Source: Bacteroidota bacterium
GTDB taxonomy: Bacteria; Bacteroidota; Bacteroidia; Chitinophagales; Chitinophagaceae
Assembly (NCBI GenBank): GCA_023422565.1
Contig: JAFAGR010000068.1
Location: forward strand, 1 to 63,618
Direction: 5' to 3'
DNA length: 63,618 nt
In this document: piece by piece, positions 39,002 through 48,466 of the stretch
Layout of the letters: each line of letters begins with the position of its first letter
Numbering within the stretch: the stretch's first letter is position 1
The notes under the pieces: generated by a model
What the model saw: only the letters and a program-made list of their open reading frames with translations
The model's database searches: none
Told to the model about the DNA's origin: nothing
Program-made: the position numbers and the translations under genes

Positions 39002-39970
39002 TTACACCCGCTTCGATACATTTCCGATCATCCATCCTTTATGATATACCTGCAACACATAAGTACCGGTCAGTTGTTTGTCGCCATTCAATGAAAACGT
39101 AACTCTTCGCACGGGGCCTTGCGGGTTCTCGATCCTTAATTTGCAGGAATATATTTTCTTGCCGTCTGCAGTTTGAAATGTTCCCGATTCCCACGCTGAT
39201 TTCTGAAGCACTTTTCCGTTAGGCTGAATTACCACGATCATGAGGTCATCGTTAGTGGTTATTTTCGGATTATTTTTTATCGAAAAACTTCCCACCAATT
39301 CCATCTGGTCGCTTTCATTTTTACTTCCGATCTTTTCCAGGTTCAGATCTGTTGCAGAATATATGGCAGGAGCTGCGGTAGTCTTATTTGCAGCAGGAGC
39401 AGGTTTTACCGGCACTTCTACAAAATCATTTTCCTCGTCATCTTCCGATGGAGATGTTATATTGTTTGAAGGCGTATTGGAGACAACTGAACGTACTGCA
39501 GTTTGCACCGGGACAGTCTCAATATTATTTCGAATTTGTGAAAGCAGCTCATACAAGCGCAAGTTTTCCTTTGAAATGTTTTGATTAGTTCGTCTCAGGT
39601 CTTTTATGCTTTGCTGGAGTTCATCAATTTTTTTTCTTGCCGCAGCGAAATCTTCATTGGTTGTAGCGTTCTGCAACAATTGTGTCAGTTCATTCTTCAG
39701 TCGGTAGAATTCCTGTAACCTGCCATCAATGTTTTGCCCGAGTGAATCTGCTGCCGATGAAGTATGAACCAGTTTTTCTTCCAGTTTACCGATCGCAGTA
39801 TTATAGAGAAGAAGGAGCGAATCTTGTTTTACCTGCCCTGCCTTTGTAACAACGGCTTGCTTATCGCGTGAGTTATAGAATTTATATCCCCAGATGCATA
39901 GAACGAGGAATGAGGCGAGCAACAACACAAAGGAGATCAGCAAAAGCAGCGAAATCCGTATGTCACGCAT
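39002..39970 (-). CDS. membrane-anchored coiled-coil protein of unknown function
   Basis: 322 aa. One N-terminal TM helix (about residues 6-29), then a long coiled coil (about 45-150, with LQEFYRLKNELTQLLQ and IDELQQSIKDLRR), a low-complexity Ser/Glu/Pro linker (about 160-205), and a C-terminal beta-rich domain of about 110 residues ending in YVLQVYHKG. The anchor implies that most of the protein is periplasmic or extracytoplasmic. It is 13 bp downstream of the Ppx-like gene on the same strand and probably works with it. I do not recognise the family. Confidence 0.75.
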   Translation of the reverse strand: MRDIRISLLLLISFVLLLASFLVLCIWGYKFYNSRDKQAVVTKAGQVKQDSLLLLYNTAIGKLEEKLVHTSSAADSLGQNIDGRLQEFYRLKNELTQLLQNATTNEDFAAARKKIDELQQSIKDLRRTNQNISKENLRLYELLSQIRNNIETVPVQTAVRSVVSNTPSNNITSPSEDDEENDFVEVPVKPAPAANKTTAAPAIYSATDLNLEKIGSKNESDQMELVGSFSIKNNPKITTNDDLMIVVIQPNGKVLQKSAWESGTFQTADGKKIYSCKLRIENPQGPVRRVTFSLNGDKQLTGTYVLQVYHKGWMIGNVSKRV

Positions 39971-39983
39971 GAATCGTACTGTT

Positions 39984-41135
39984 TTATTGTTTTGCGATCG
40001 CCTGATTTACAAAGGCGGAGATCCAGCCTACCTGGCCATTTTTCACCAAAAAGAATTGTTTCTTTTCATAAATGCCTTCAAACTGGCGCATGATCTTAAG
40101 CAATAGGCCGGTTCCTGAAAGCAGTGCACGCTGATCGAAAACTTTGTTTACTGTTTTTGCCTGATTCGCCACTTGCTTTTTATCTACGGTAACATCGCTA
40201 ACTCCCTTGGCAACGGCTTCCGGGGAGAGGCTTGCGTGATTTTTGGCAATTCGTTCCATAAAGGCGGCGATCTCATCGTATGTAACCGGCACCACGGCGT
40301 TATCGATCAGTTCAGGATAGAGAAGCGTAGCCACAGCCCAGGCAATTCCTCCGCTGAAGGCAATGTTATCACTCATGTTGTACGCACCACTTACATTCAC
40401 TGCGTATACAATTTCCTGATCGGCAGAACCGGCAAGTACGCGCTGCAATTGCCTGGAGAAATTGCTCATTGCTGTATCCTCACCGAGGCGGGCATTGGTA
40501 GCATTAGCAATGCTTTTCGTGCCCCAGGTTAGTTGAAACAATTTGATATCGTTTGTATTGTCGGTAGGGAAAAATCCACCCTTTGTATTTCCGCTTCCAA
40601 TATCAATTAGGAAAGTGGAAAATCTTCTTGAGTCCGGAATAATACCCAGATGAGATAAGCGCGCTTCCTCTTTTACATCAATAACGGAAACAACCCGCGA
40701 AGGTTCTTTTACAATGGTTCTGAATTCATCAGACAAACGTTTCAGCCAATCTTTCTTTTCATCTTTATCAGCCTGGATGCTTACCCCGCTGCTGATAGCC
40801 GTAAAAACAAAACGTGGTTCAATACGGTATTGGTCAGTAGCTACGCGGTATAATCCGGTTAAGGCATTAAGTGTTGCGGTAAAAGTGGGCTCGGTAAATG
40901 AAATGAAATCAGTGTTTACCGAAGTGTCTTTTATAACCGTATAATTCCCGGTTTTTTGAGTCTCCTTGCTCATTTCAAGAATGCTCATTTTTACGCCTTT
41001 CGAGCCTACTTCAATTCCAGAATAAAGCTGTCCGGTTTTCAGTGAAATTTTGCTGGAATTTTGCGCGCCCACATTGATGTAAATGATCACGAGCAAGAGG
41101 GCTGCTGCAATTCGCCTGGATATAGTTAGGTGCAT
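39984..41135 (-). CDS. exported actin-fold (Ppx/GppA-like) protein
   Basis: 383 aa from the ATG at 41135; a longer frame to 41240 would hide the signal peptide MHLTISRRIAAALLLVIIYI..GAQ. ASKHA-type motifs are visible: phosphate-1 YSGIEVGSKGVKMSIL, phosphate-2 FLIDIGSGNTKGG and an adenosine-type LLSGTGLLLKIM. The family of closest feel is exopolyphosphatase/GppA, which is normally cytoplasmic. A signal peptide on such a protein is unusual. The reaction is not predictable: it could hydrolyse polyphosphate or a nucleotide outside the cytoplasm, or be a binding protein. Upstream of it lie 225 bp without a gene. Confidence 0.75.
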   Translation of the reverse strand: MHLTISRRIAAALLLVIIYINVGAQNSSKISLKTGQLYSGIEVGSKGVKMSILEMSKETQKTGNYTVIKDTSVNTDFISFTEPTFTATLNALTGLYRVATDQYRIEPRFVFTAISSGVSIQADKDEKKDWLKRLSDEFRTIVKEPSRVVSVIDVKEEARLSHLGIIPDSRRFSTFLIDIGSGNTKGGFFPTDNTNDIKLFQLTWGTKSIANATNARLGEDTAMSNFSRQLQRVLAGSADQEIVYAVNVSGAYNMSDNIAFSGGIAWAVATLLYPELIDNAVVPVTYDEIAAFMERIAKNHASLSPEAVAKGVSDVTVDKKQVANQAKTVNKVFDQRALLSGTGLLLKIMRQFEGIYEKKQFFLVKNGQVGWISAFVNQAIAKQ

Positions 41136-41360
41136 TAATGGAAAAGTTTGGATAAATAAAAATAACACAATCTGCAAAAGCAGTTCGGCCTTATTAACAT
41201 GATGTGTACAAGTTGTGGCAGGCTGCAAGTTGAATGTCAAAAGGTGCAGGTATAGGATGCGGGGCCCGGTTTAAAAGTTGTGATTATTTGATCGCTAGTG
41301 TCGAAAAAGTCCCACGCAAATTAGTGAGTACCGTACAAACGCGATGATTTGCCTCTACCT

Positions 41361-42311
41361 CTACTGACTTGCAAATGCGTTTTCAATTCTACCGGTAAGG
41401 TTCGTTTCCAGCATGGTGCGTGCAATTCCGATCATGTTTTTAAAAGCGGTGGAATGCGAGATTCCATGGCCGATGATCACTGGTTTTGAAACGCCGAGAA
41501 CAGGAACTCCTCCGTACGCTTCAAAGTTAAACCTGTCAAAATGTTCATCACGTATCTCTCTGCGCTGCACAATATCGTAAATGCTCTCGGCCAATTTAAG
41601 CACTACATTCCCGGTGAAACCATCGCAAACGCAAACGTCAGCTTTGTCAATCAAAATATCCCGGCCTTCGATATTTCCTATGAAATTTATCCTGCTGTTT
41701 TCTTTCAGGAGGGGAAATGCGCCTTGAGCAAGAATGTTTCCCTTGCCTTCTTCCTCGCCAAGGTTTATGAGGCCTACCCGCGGCGATTTTATTTTCAATA
41801 CGTGTTCGGCAAAAAGAGAACCCAGTAAGGCGAATTGGTTTAGGTTGTCTGGTTTGCAATCTGAATTCAATCCCACATCAACCAACAGACCCAAACTGCC
41901 ATCTTCACGGGGCAGGTATGCACCGATTGTAGGACGGCTAACTCCTTCAATAGCCTTAATGCTGAAAAGTGCGCCCACCATCATCGCACCTGTGTTTCCT
42001 GCGCTGATAAAGGCGTCTATCTTACCGGAGGAAAGAAGGTGGAAGCCGATTGCAATGGAGGAATTTTGTTTTTCCTTCATTGCTTTTGTTGGATGCTCGT
42101 GCATTTCGATCACCTCGCTTGCATGAACAATCGTAAAGGACGCCGGTGCGATGTCCGAACGCTCCAGGTATTTCCTGATCTCCGGCTCATTACCTATCAT
42201 TACAATTTGAACTTCGCCATTGGTTTGTTCAAGAATAAATTCCACTGATCCTTTAACCGCTTCTGCGGGTGCGAAATCGCCTCCCATCATATCAATTCCA
42301 ATTCTGATCAT
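41361..42311 (-). CDS. plsX: phosphate acyltransferase PlsX
   Basis: 316 aa, full length. It starts MIRIGIDMMGGDFAP and has SAGNTGAMMVGA and CDGFTGNVVLKLAE, all family signatures. It makes acyl-phosphate from acyl-ACP for the PlsY step of phospholipid synthesis, at the cytoplasmic membrane face. It follows rpmF and a yceD-like gene, the conserved yceD-rpmF-plsX order. Confidence 0.97.
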   Translation of the reverse strand: MIRIGIDMMGGDFAPAEAVKGSVEFILEQTNGEVQIVMIGNEPEIRKYLERSDIAPASFTIVHASEVIEMHEHPTKAMKEKQNSSIAIGFHLLSSGKIDAFISAGNTGAMMVGALFSIKAIEGVSRPTIGAYLPREDGSLGLLVDVGLNSDCKPDNLNQFALLGSLFAEHVLKIKSPRVGLINLGEEEGKGNILAQGAFPLLKENSRINFIGNIEGRDILIDKADVCVCDGFTGNVVLKLAESIYDIVQRREIRDEHFDRFNFEAYGGVPVLGVSKPVIIGHGISHSTAFKNMIGIARTMLETNLTGRIENAFASQ

Positions 42312-42400
42312 TCTCAGGTATTGTAAAAATGAAAAATTCCAACATCATACCTGAAAAACACTCAGGCGTAGACACTGGAATCAAATTATCTGCACGGGAA

Positions 42401-42595
42401 TTATGCCTTAAGCGGAGCCTTCTCTGCAACTACTTTTCCTTTGTAATACAATTTTCCTTCGCTTACATGAGCACGGTGGCGTACATGCATTTCGCCCGTA
42501 GTGGGGTCTGTGCTTAAGGTGGGAGCTGTTGCTTTATAGTGCGTCCTTCTTTTTGCGCTGCGTTGTTGTGAATGTCGCCTTTTCGGATTTGGCAT
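42401..42595 (-). CDS. rpmF: ribosomal protein bL32
   Basis: 64 aa, starting MPNPKRRHSQQRSAKRRTHY, the invariant bL32 N-terminus. It lacks the zinc-binding cysteines, so it is the zinc-independent form. It lies between the yceD-like gene and plsX on the - strand. Confidence 0.97.
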   Translation of the reverse strand: MPNPKRRHSQQRSAKRRTHYKATAPTLSTDPTTGEMHVRHRAHVSEGKLYYKGKVVAEKAPLKA

Positions 42596-42653
42596 GTCTG
42601 TTTGTTTTTAAAAATTTATATTCTTTATTAAAGATCCGCTGCTTTCACGGATA

Positions 42654-43196
42654 TTAATTCTCTTTGAATTTATCAAGCCCTTTCCAAAGTGAATTGGAAT
42701 TGTTCTCACGCGTTATCTTCTCCATCTCCTTCAACTTTGCCAGCACCTCTTTGTTACATTGCGGTCCGCCCATTTCATCTTCACTGCACATGCGCTGCAT
42801 GGGTAAGCTTAGCAATACAAACTCATACATCCATGTGCTTACATCAATGTGGCTTTCGGTTCTTTGAATGTACCAGATATCCGGATCTTCCTCCTGCTCG
42901 TTCATTTCATCCGGGTTATCAACCAACTTAACCACCATGTTGAACTCATCCCACAAATCAAGCTTCAACGGGTTTCCACACCTGTCGCACGAAACTTCAG
43001 CAAGCCCGCCGACCTCAAACTTGAGCATCATGAAACCGGTATGCTTATCAAGGGTCAGTTTCACCTGCGCTGATACATTCGACAGGTCTGGTGCACCTCT
43101 TTCATGAAAGAACTCATCGTTCAACTCATACCTGAATTCGTGGATCCCTGGCTTTAATCCTACAAATGCGATCTCAAAATCCCTCGTTTTAGCCAT
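42654..43196 (-). CDS. YceD/DUF177 family protein
   Basis: 180 aa from the ATG at 43196, which gives the family-like start AKTRDFEIAFVGLKPGIHEF; a start at 43220 adds eight atypical residues. VSCDRCGNPLKLDL is the DUF177 CxxC motif, and a later pair of cysteines is in CSEDEMGGPQC. In E. coli and plants the family is linked to 23S rRNA or ribosome assembly, consistent with its fixed place before rpmF. Confidence 0.9.
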   Translation of the reverse strand: MAKTRDFEIAFVGLKPGIHEFRYELNDEFFHERGAPDLSNVSAQVKLTLDKHTGFMMLKFEVGGLAEVSCDRCGNPLKLDLWDEFNMVVKLVDNPDEMNEQEEDPDIWYIQRTESHIDVSTWMYEFVLLSLPMQRMCSEDEMGGPQCNKEVLAKLKEMEKITRENNSNSLWKGLDKFKEN

Positions 43197-43313
43197 GGGG
43201 TATGGGTTAAAGGACGGCAAATGTACAACTTTTCCCGTGAAAAGAATCTAAAATTTCATTCATAATTCCCTCATACGGCACGGGGAAACAGCGGTTATTT
43301 TATATTTACGGGA

Positions 43314-44390
43314 ATGACTTTCTCCCGGAAATACCTGGTTACCCTTACTCTCTTCGTGCTTGCGGTCGCCGTTCATCTTTACTCCCTTGATTCAGAACGT
43401 GTTGAGAAAGGCTATGGATCGGATATTTTTCCCAATCTTGCTGCCTTCCTCCGCGCCGGATTTGGATGGGCGCCTTTTAGTATTGGCGATCTCTTATACG
43501 CTTCATTGGTAATATACCTACTTTATCGCATCATTCGGATTTTTCGGAACAAGGCCAAAACCGGGATCAGGTGGCCCAGGATCATTTTAACCTCAGTTAA
43601 TTTTCTGCTTCTTATTTATTTGCTTTTTAATTTGATGTGGGGATTGAATTATAATCGCCCCGGCATTCTTTCGCGGCTGAATATTACGGAGACGGCTTAT
43701 TCTGAAGACGACCTGATGAGGTTGAACAGCTACCTTGTGGATCGGGTAAATGTTTCAAAAAGGGAATGGATAGACGTTGGGCAGCGTTACCCCTCGAACT
43801 CTCAACTGTTTAAAATGGTGGAAGAAGCCTTCATGAAGGCTGCAGAGAAATATAACTTCCTGAAATATGATCATGCCTCAATAAAGCCTTCTGTATGGAG
43901 CCTCGCGGGAAATTATTTGGGCTTCACCGGGTACTACAACCCATTTACGGGCGAGGCGCAGGTGAATACCACAACCCCAAAGTTTTTGCATCCCTACACC
44001 GCCTGCCATGAGGTGGCTCATCAAATTGGATTTGCGAAGGAAATGGAAGCAAATTTTGCCGGAGCACTGGCAGCAATGAATTCTTCCGAACCACTATTTC
44101 GCTACTCGGTGTACCTTGATCTGTTTTTTTACGCAAATCGAAATCTTTACGCAACAGATTCTTCAGCGGCAAATAATTTTAGAAAAAATCTTATCCGGCC
44201 CGTGAAGGAGGATATTGATGAATGGCGTTTGTTCCGCCTGAAGCACCGTTCCTTTATGGAACCTGTATTTCGATGGGCGTACGGAAAATTTCTTGAGCAA
44301 AACCAGCAGCCTCAGGGCATAATGGCCTATGATGAAGTAACATCCTTTATTATCGCTTATTACAAAAAGGAGGGCATTCTAAGCCCGTAG
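43314..44390 (+). CDS. DUF3810 membrane protein, putative zinc metallopeptidase
   Basis: 358 aa. Three N-terminal hydrophobic segments (about residues 8-24, 52-74 and 88-110), then a soluble domain with the zincin-like motif CHEVAHQIGF (HExxH, about 225) and a following EMEANF that may supply the third ligand. The DUF3810 family is common in Bacteroidota and Firmicutes; its role is unknown, probably a membrane-bound peptidase facing the periplasm. It is divergent from the yceD-rpmF-plsX operon. Confidence 0.85.
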   Translation: MTFSRKYLVTLTLFVLAVAVHLYSLDSERVEKGYGSDIFPNLAAFLRAGFGWAPFSIGDLLYASLVIYLLYRIIRIFRNKAKTGIRWPRIILTSVNFLLLIYLLFNLMWGLNYNRPGILSRLNITETAYSEDDLMRLNSYLVDRVNVSKREWIDVGQRYPSNSQLFKMVEEAFMKAAEKYNFLKYDHASIKPSVWSLAGNYLGFTGYYNPFTGEAQVNTTTPKFLHPYTACHEVAHQIGFAKEMEANFAGALAAMNSSEPLFRYSVYLDLFFYANRNLYATDSSAANNFRKNLIRPVKEDIDEWRLFRLKHRSFMEPVFRWAYGKFLEQNQQPQGIMAYDEVTSFIIAYYKKEGILSP

Positions 44391-44408
44391 ACTTTCAGGC
44401 AGGTTTGC

Positions 44409-44945
44409 TTAAAACTTATTCTTCCACATCATGCTTTCAACCGGCCGGTTTGGCTGACCGCTGTATTTAGCATTGGCCTTTCGGTTGTAAGGAACTTCAA
44501 TAATACCATCAACAGGGAAATAGATCAACTGGCCCACGGGCATTCCATGGTAAACTCTTACAGGTTGCTTTACGGAAATTTCAAGCGTCCAGTTACCGCA
44601 GAAACCAACATCTCCCTTACCTGCAGTGGCATGAATATCTATGCCGAGTCTTCCTGTAGATGATTTTCCTTCGAGAAAAGGAACGTGATTATGCGTTTCG
44701 GTATATTCCTGCGTAACGCCCAGGTAAAGAACGTTTGGTTGAAGAACAAATCCCTCATCGCCTATTTCAAAATGAGCAATGGTGTTATGCTTTTTTGCGT
44801 CGAGAACCTCATCAACATAAGTGGCGAGATATTTTCCGAGATGAACATCGTAGCTGTTGCTGCCCAATTTGCTGCGATGATAAGGTTCTATCAATATTGT
44901 ACCTTTCTCAATTTCCTCTAATATACGTGTATCACTCAAAATCAT
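44409..44945 (-). CDS. dcd: dCTP deaminase
   Basis: 178 aa. FLEGKSSTGRLGIDIHATA and GDVGFCGNWTLEISV are the substrate-binding and catalytic (Glu) motifs, followed by GMPVGQLIYF. It converts dCTP to dUTP for thymidylate synthesis; trimeric, cytoplasmic. Monofunctional by size. Divergent from the phosphopantetheinyl transferase gene. Confidence 0.94.
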   Translation of the reverse strand: MILSDTRILEEIEKGTILIEPYHRSKLGSNSYDVHLGKYLATYVDEVLDAKKHNTIAHFEIGDEGFVLQPNVLYLGVTQEYTETHNHVPFLEGKSSTGRLGIDIHATAGKGDVGFCGNWTLEISVKQPVRVYHGMPVGQLIYFPVDGIIEVPYNRKANAKYSGQPNRPVESMMWKNKF

Positions 44946-45016
44946 TGTAGCCGGTTTATTCGTTTATTTGTAAAAGTAATTTTTTAAGTTTCAAAATTTC
45001 TTTTTCAGTCTGAAGT

Positions 45017-45643
45017 ATGCCGCTGGTTTATCAACAAAATATCAACTTGCATAGCAAGCTGGGGCTTTGGCATATTTCTGAACCCGAAAGCTTTTTTACT
45101 GAAAAAAATATTTTTGCTGATGATGTAAAGCATCCCCATAAGCGGCTGCAGACCCTTACGGGGCGGCTTCTGCTCACAGAACTCGAGCCCCGGTTTCCAT
45201 TAAATGAGGTTCTTATTGCGCCCACCCGGAAACCATTCCTTATTAACGATCCATATCATTTTTCCATTTCGCACTGTGATAACTATGCTGCAGCAATCAT
45301 AAGTTCAGAAGAAAGGGTGGGGGTTGATATTGAGGTGCCGCAACAAAAAATATTTTCTTTAAAGGAAAAATTTCTTTCCGGTGCCGAACAAATTTTGGTG
45401 AAGGCGGAAGGGAAGGATGGAATGGCCTCGCTTACCATGGCCTGGTGCATGAAGGAAGCCGTGTACAAATGGTACGGATCAGGCGGAGTGAATTTCCGGG
45501 AGCATATGCCTATAACTGAATTTTCGGGTGTCCGTAACCGTTATAAAGGGGAAATCAGTTTCAGGAAAAACGGCGGGCGCTGTATAAAGCTGGATGGCTT
45601 ATTGATAAACGGAAATTGTCTTGCATGGGTTTGCAGCAGTTAG
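45017..45643 (+). CDS. 4'-phosphopantetheinyl transferase superfamily protein (Sfp type)
   Basis: 208 aa. RVGVDIEVPQQKIF supplies the Mg-binding GVDIE, and WCMKEAVYKWYG is the WxxKEA motif. PSISHCDN-like FSISHCDNYAAA lies between. It loads the phosphopantetheine arm from CoA on a carrier protein, here probably ACP or a secondary-metabolite carrier. No carrier-protein gene is close by. Confidence 0.9.
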   Translation: MPLVYQQNINLHSKLGLWHISEPESFFTEKNIFADDVKHPHKRLQTLTGRLLLTELEPRFPLNEVLIAPTRKPFLINDPYHFSISHCDNYAAAIISSEERVGVDIEVPQQKIFSLKEKFLSGAEQILVKAEGKDGMASLTMAWCMKEAVYKWYGSGGVNFREHMPITEFSGVRNRYKGEISFRKNGGRCIKLDGLLINGNCLAWVCSS

Positions 45644-45646
45644 TCA

Positions 45647-45949
45647 TTAATCTTCGTCTTGCCTCACCATTCTGTTGTACAATTTCGGATTGTCGCGTAC
45701 TTTTTTAGCGATGAACATTATGATAGCCGCTATAACAAGAAGGATACCCAAGGGCACCAAAAAGTCCTTTGCAGTCGCAGGACGGTTGGCCTCTTGAATT
45801 TGCTCAATATGGCGGATGTATAATTGCCGTGCTACAGAATCTTTCTGATGATCGTTGAAAGAATTGAAGTTGTCAGGAAGGCGGCGGCCCGCCACTTCAA
45901 TAGTAGTTGAGTCGTTCAGTCTTAAAAAATAAGGTTCCTCCTGCGGCAT
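45647..45949 (-). CDS. small single-pass membrane protein
   Basis: 100 aa. A polar N-terminal part (about 60 residues) is followed by one TM helix (FLVPLGILLVIAAIIMFIA, about 64-82) and a short basic tail. No family recognised. It is 5 bp from the DUF2130 gene upstream on the same strand, so probably cotranscribed. Confidence 0.7.
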   Translation of the reverse strand: MPQEEPYFLRLNDSTTIEVAGRRLPDNFNSFNDHQKDSVARQLYIRHIEQIQEANRPATAKDFLVPLGILLVIAAIIMFIAKKVRDNPKLYNRMVRQDED

Positions 45950-45954
45950 GATTT

Positions 45955-47130
45955 TTAATTTTCGAGTAGGGGTGTGGTGTCTCCATCAAGCAGCGGAATG
46001 TCTGCTACCGATGCACCTGCAATTCCCTTTACCGATCCGTAAAGCCCCGATGTATTCAACAAAACTTTCTCCAATTGTTTTTCTCTTTCCTTCCAGATCT
46101 TTTCCATTTGCATTCTTTCCCTGGTAATTCCATCTTTCATCGCTTTGAATCCTTCGGCAATTGCCTCAACCTGCCCGCGAAATTCAAGGCCCGTCAAATA
46201 ATCATACAGCATTTGCATTTTGTCCCCCTTATTCTCTTCGCGTTTCTGAATTTCATATAATTGAATAAGGGAGTGCCTGATCAGGAGACTAACGCTGCCT
46301 ACTTCGCTAAAGTTACAAATCCAAACGCCGTCGCGCAGCCCGAACCGGTCCATGTCTTTCGGGAACACCTGGGTGACCAGTATGGCGATGTCGGCGCATT
46401 TGTTTCGCATATCAGCTTTTAATTTATCTATCCATGAATTACTCCAGGTTTTTGTTCGTTTGCTCTCATATATAATTTTGCCGCAGTCGCGCCCGGTTGT
46501 ATTTCTAACCAGTTGAATGCAATCTGCACCCTCCACACCTTTGCCCACTTCTGTGATGGCATCAAATGGAAAATTTTCGCGAAGAATTTGTTCGAGTAAC
46601 AGCTCCTGAGCTTCGCCCTGCAATTGCATAGAGCCCTGTTCGCTCTTTCTCTTCAGATCGTCAATTGTTTTTTTCAGGCTTTCCATTTGAGTGTCCTTCT
46701 CCTTCATCTTCATGTCAAACAATTCGTGTTCCCGCCTGATGATATTGCTTTCCACTTCCCTGCTTTTTTCGAGAAAGTATTTCTCCTTTTCTATTTCGAA
46801 ATTTTTCTGGCGTTCTTCCATCTCATTTTTCTCACGAAGAAGTTCAAGTTCCTTTCTCTGAAATTCCTGCAACAGTTTCGACTTCTCAGCCGTTTCTTTT
46901 TGCAGAGACGCGAGCCTTGCGTCCAGTTCCTCTCCGGCTTTTTTTCGGGCTGCGTCGGCCGCCTGCTTAAGTTGGTTTGAAAATTCTTCTTCACGCTGCT
47001 TTTTCCAGTTTGCGGCCTCTTCGTTGAGTTTCATTCTCATTGCCTTCAGCTGTGAATTCATCTCTTCATTCATTACTTCATTGAGGGTGAAACTGTGGTT
47101 GCATTTGGGGCAGGTGATCTCGTTCTGCAT
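45955..47130 (-). CDS. DUF2130 domain protein, predicted coiled-coil nuclease-fold
   Basis: 391 aa from the ATG at 47130; a start at 47157 overlaps the upstream gene and adds nine hydrophobic residues. It begins with a CPKCNHSF half zinc knuckle, then a long coiled coil (about 30-185). The C-terminal DUF2130 core has GADCIQLV and IIYESKRTKTWSNSWIDKLK, which resembles a PD-(D/E)xK active site (D..ExK). The exact role of the family is not known. Confidence 0.88.
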   Translation of the reverse strand: MQNEITCPKCNHSFTLNEVMNEEMNSQLKAMRMKLNEEAANWKKQREEEFSNQLKQAADAARKKAGEELDARLASLQKETAEKSKLLQEFQRKELELLREKNEMEERQKNFEIEKEKYFLEKSREVESNIIRREHELFDMKMKEKDTQMESLKKTIDDLKRKSEQGSMQLQGEAQELLLEQILRENFPFDAITEVGKGVEGADCIQLVRNTTGRDCGKIIYESKRTKTWSNSWIDKLKADMRNKCADIAILVTQVFPKDMDRFGLRDGVWICNFSEVGSVSLLIRHSLIQLYEIQKREENKGDKMQMLYDYLTGLEFRGQVEAIAEGFKAMKDGITRERMQMEKIWKEREKQLEKVLLNTSGLYGSVKGIAGASVADIPLLDGDTTPLLEN

Positions 47131-47153
47131 TAAAATTTTTATGGCGAAGATAA

Positions 47154-47783
47154 TCAATCTTCAAGAGGTACCCGGCAGGCGGTATCGTGTGATGTGAATG
47201 CACTTACAATTTTGCGAATGTCCGGGTACATTAAGAAAAAGTCGACCGGAATATAGGAAATGCTGTCTCTGCCGAGGTAGGAGCGCGCGAATTGATCAGT
47301 AACTTTTTTTGTTACCGGTGGTTGTAAGAATTTTTCAGGTTCTGCGCTGGTCAGAATTTGATAGGCGAATTCAGAGCAATACAAATCGCCATTATTCAGA
47401 CGGAGATTCTTATCAAACTTAACCGGTGGATGTTCCTTTAAAAGGTTAACAATGCGCTCCAGGGATACTGCGGGTAGCGGTAACGAGTAGACGCAGTAAT
47501 AGAAAATACCGAAGCTCAGAAATTCATCCAGTGTACATGCGGAAAGTGCGTTTCCCGCCTTGTCTTCCACATGATAGATTTTCAGCGCGCCATTTTCAAT
47601 TATGCCTATGCCTACGTGGCTTATAAGAGAATCGGTTATGTTAAATTCTTTAGCTATTAATGAAGATTTGAGGGTACTTGCGCGGCCCAGAAAAAAGATG
47701 TGGTGCTCCGGCGGTCTACTAACGGCCGGCGTATGCGCAAATGCATACATACACCACATCATGATAGGGAACAGGTTTGGCAT
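47154..47783 (-). CDS. exported YiiX/YebB-like permuted papain-fold amidase
   Basis: 209 aa with a signal peptide (about residues 1-18). SHVGIGII supplies the conserved His and DLYCSEFAYQIL the Cys of the permuted NlpC/P60 fold; the Cys comes after the His, as in YiiX. Substrates are probably peptidoglycan peptides or lipoyl/acyl amides. It precedes DUF2130 and may be cotranscribed with it. Confidence 0.8.
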   Translation of the reverse strand: MPNLFPIMMWCMYAFAHTPAVSRPPEHHIFFLGRASTLKSSLIAKEFNITDSLISHVGIGIIENGALKIYHVEDKAGNALSACTLDEFLSFGIFYYCVYSLPLPAVSLERIVNLLKEHPPVKFDKNLRLNNGDLYCSEFAYQILTSAEPEKFLQPPVTKKVTDQFARSYLGRDSISYIPVDFFLMYPDIRKIVSAFTSHDTACRVPLED

Positions 47784-47803
47784 TTAAAAGGATGGAATTT
47801 TAT

Positions 47804-48466
47804 TTATGACAAAGAACCTAAGGCAACCGCAACAAAGCCGATCAACGCGCCTCCAATTCCGCAATAGATTCCGCAGAATGTGTATCCGACTGTAAAGCCA
47901 ACAAGCATTGCCGCTCCGGCACAGTCCATCCCTTCTCCGGTTTCCACTACGCGTCCGTTCACGTTTGTATTACAACTGATCCGGCCTAGATCTTCAAAAT
48001 TTCCCTGGTTGTATTGAATGGCAATAAGGTTCAGAAGGAGTTCTTTATCACGCTGATCAAAGGAAGACGCTAAAACGGATTCCGTTTTTTCTTTAAGCCA
48101 TTCTTTATGCTTAGAATTGTCTGCGGTGAATGCATGTTCAAGCATCAGGCTGATCTCTCGCTGTACTTCCGGCTTCAGCGACGATGATTTCAGCGCATCG
48201 GAAAGTGGAATTGGATTATGCGAAACCATCTTTACAATTTGGCCTGCCAAAGAGGGATTCATTTGGGTTTTAGATGGAATGTACGACTGTACTTTACCGA
48301 TGGTTTCGTCGTCAGCGGTTTTTATTGTGCCGTTTTTAATTTCGCCGGCAACTATTTGGGCCGACTTAATAAAATCTTTACCTACCTGGTTGTAAGGGTT
48401 GTTTGGTTGGGCAAGGGCGGCTGCTGCAACGATGCATGCAGTAAGAACGGTGAAAAACATTTTCAT
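47804..48466 (-). CDS. secreted protein of unknown function with hydrophobic C-terminus
   Basis: 220 aa from the ATG at 48466, where a clean signal peptide begins (MKMFFTVLTACIVAAAALAQ); a start at 48514 is less likely. The middle is helical and Lys/Glu-rich. The last 45 residues are Gly/Cys-rich and hydrophobic (GMDCAGAAMLVGFTVGYTFC), perhaps a membrane hairpin. Family not recognised. It is 21 bp upstream of the YiiX-like gene. Confidence 0.7.
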   Translation of the reverse strand: MKMFFTVLTACIVAAAALAQPNNPYNQVGKDFIKSAQIVAGEIKNGTIKTADDETIGKVQSYIPSKTQMNPSLAGQIVKMVSHNPIPLSDALKSSSLKPEVQREISLMLEHAFTADNSKHKEWLKEKTESVLASSFDQRDKELLLNLIAIQYNQGNFEDLGRISCNTNVNGRVVETGEGMDCAGAAMLVGFTVGYTFCGIYCGIGGALIGFVAVALGSLS

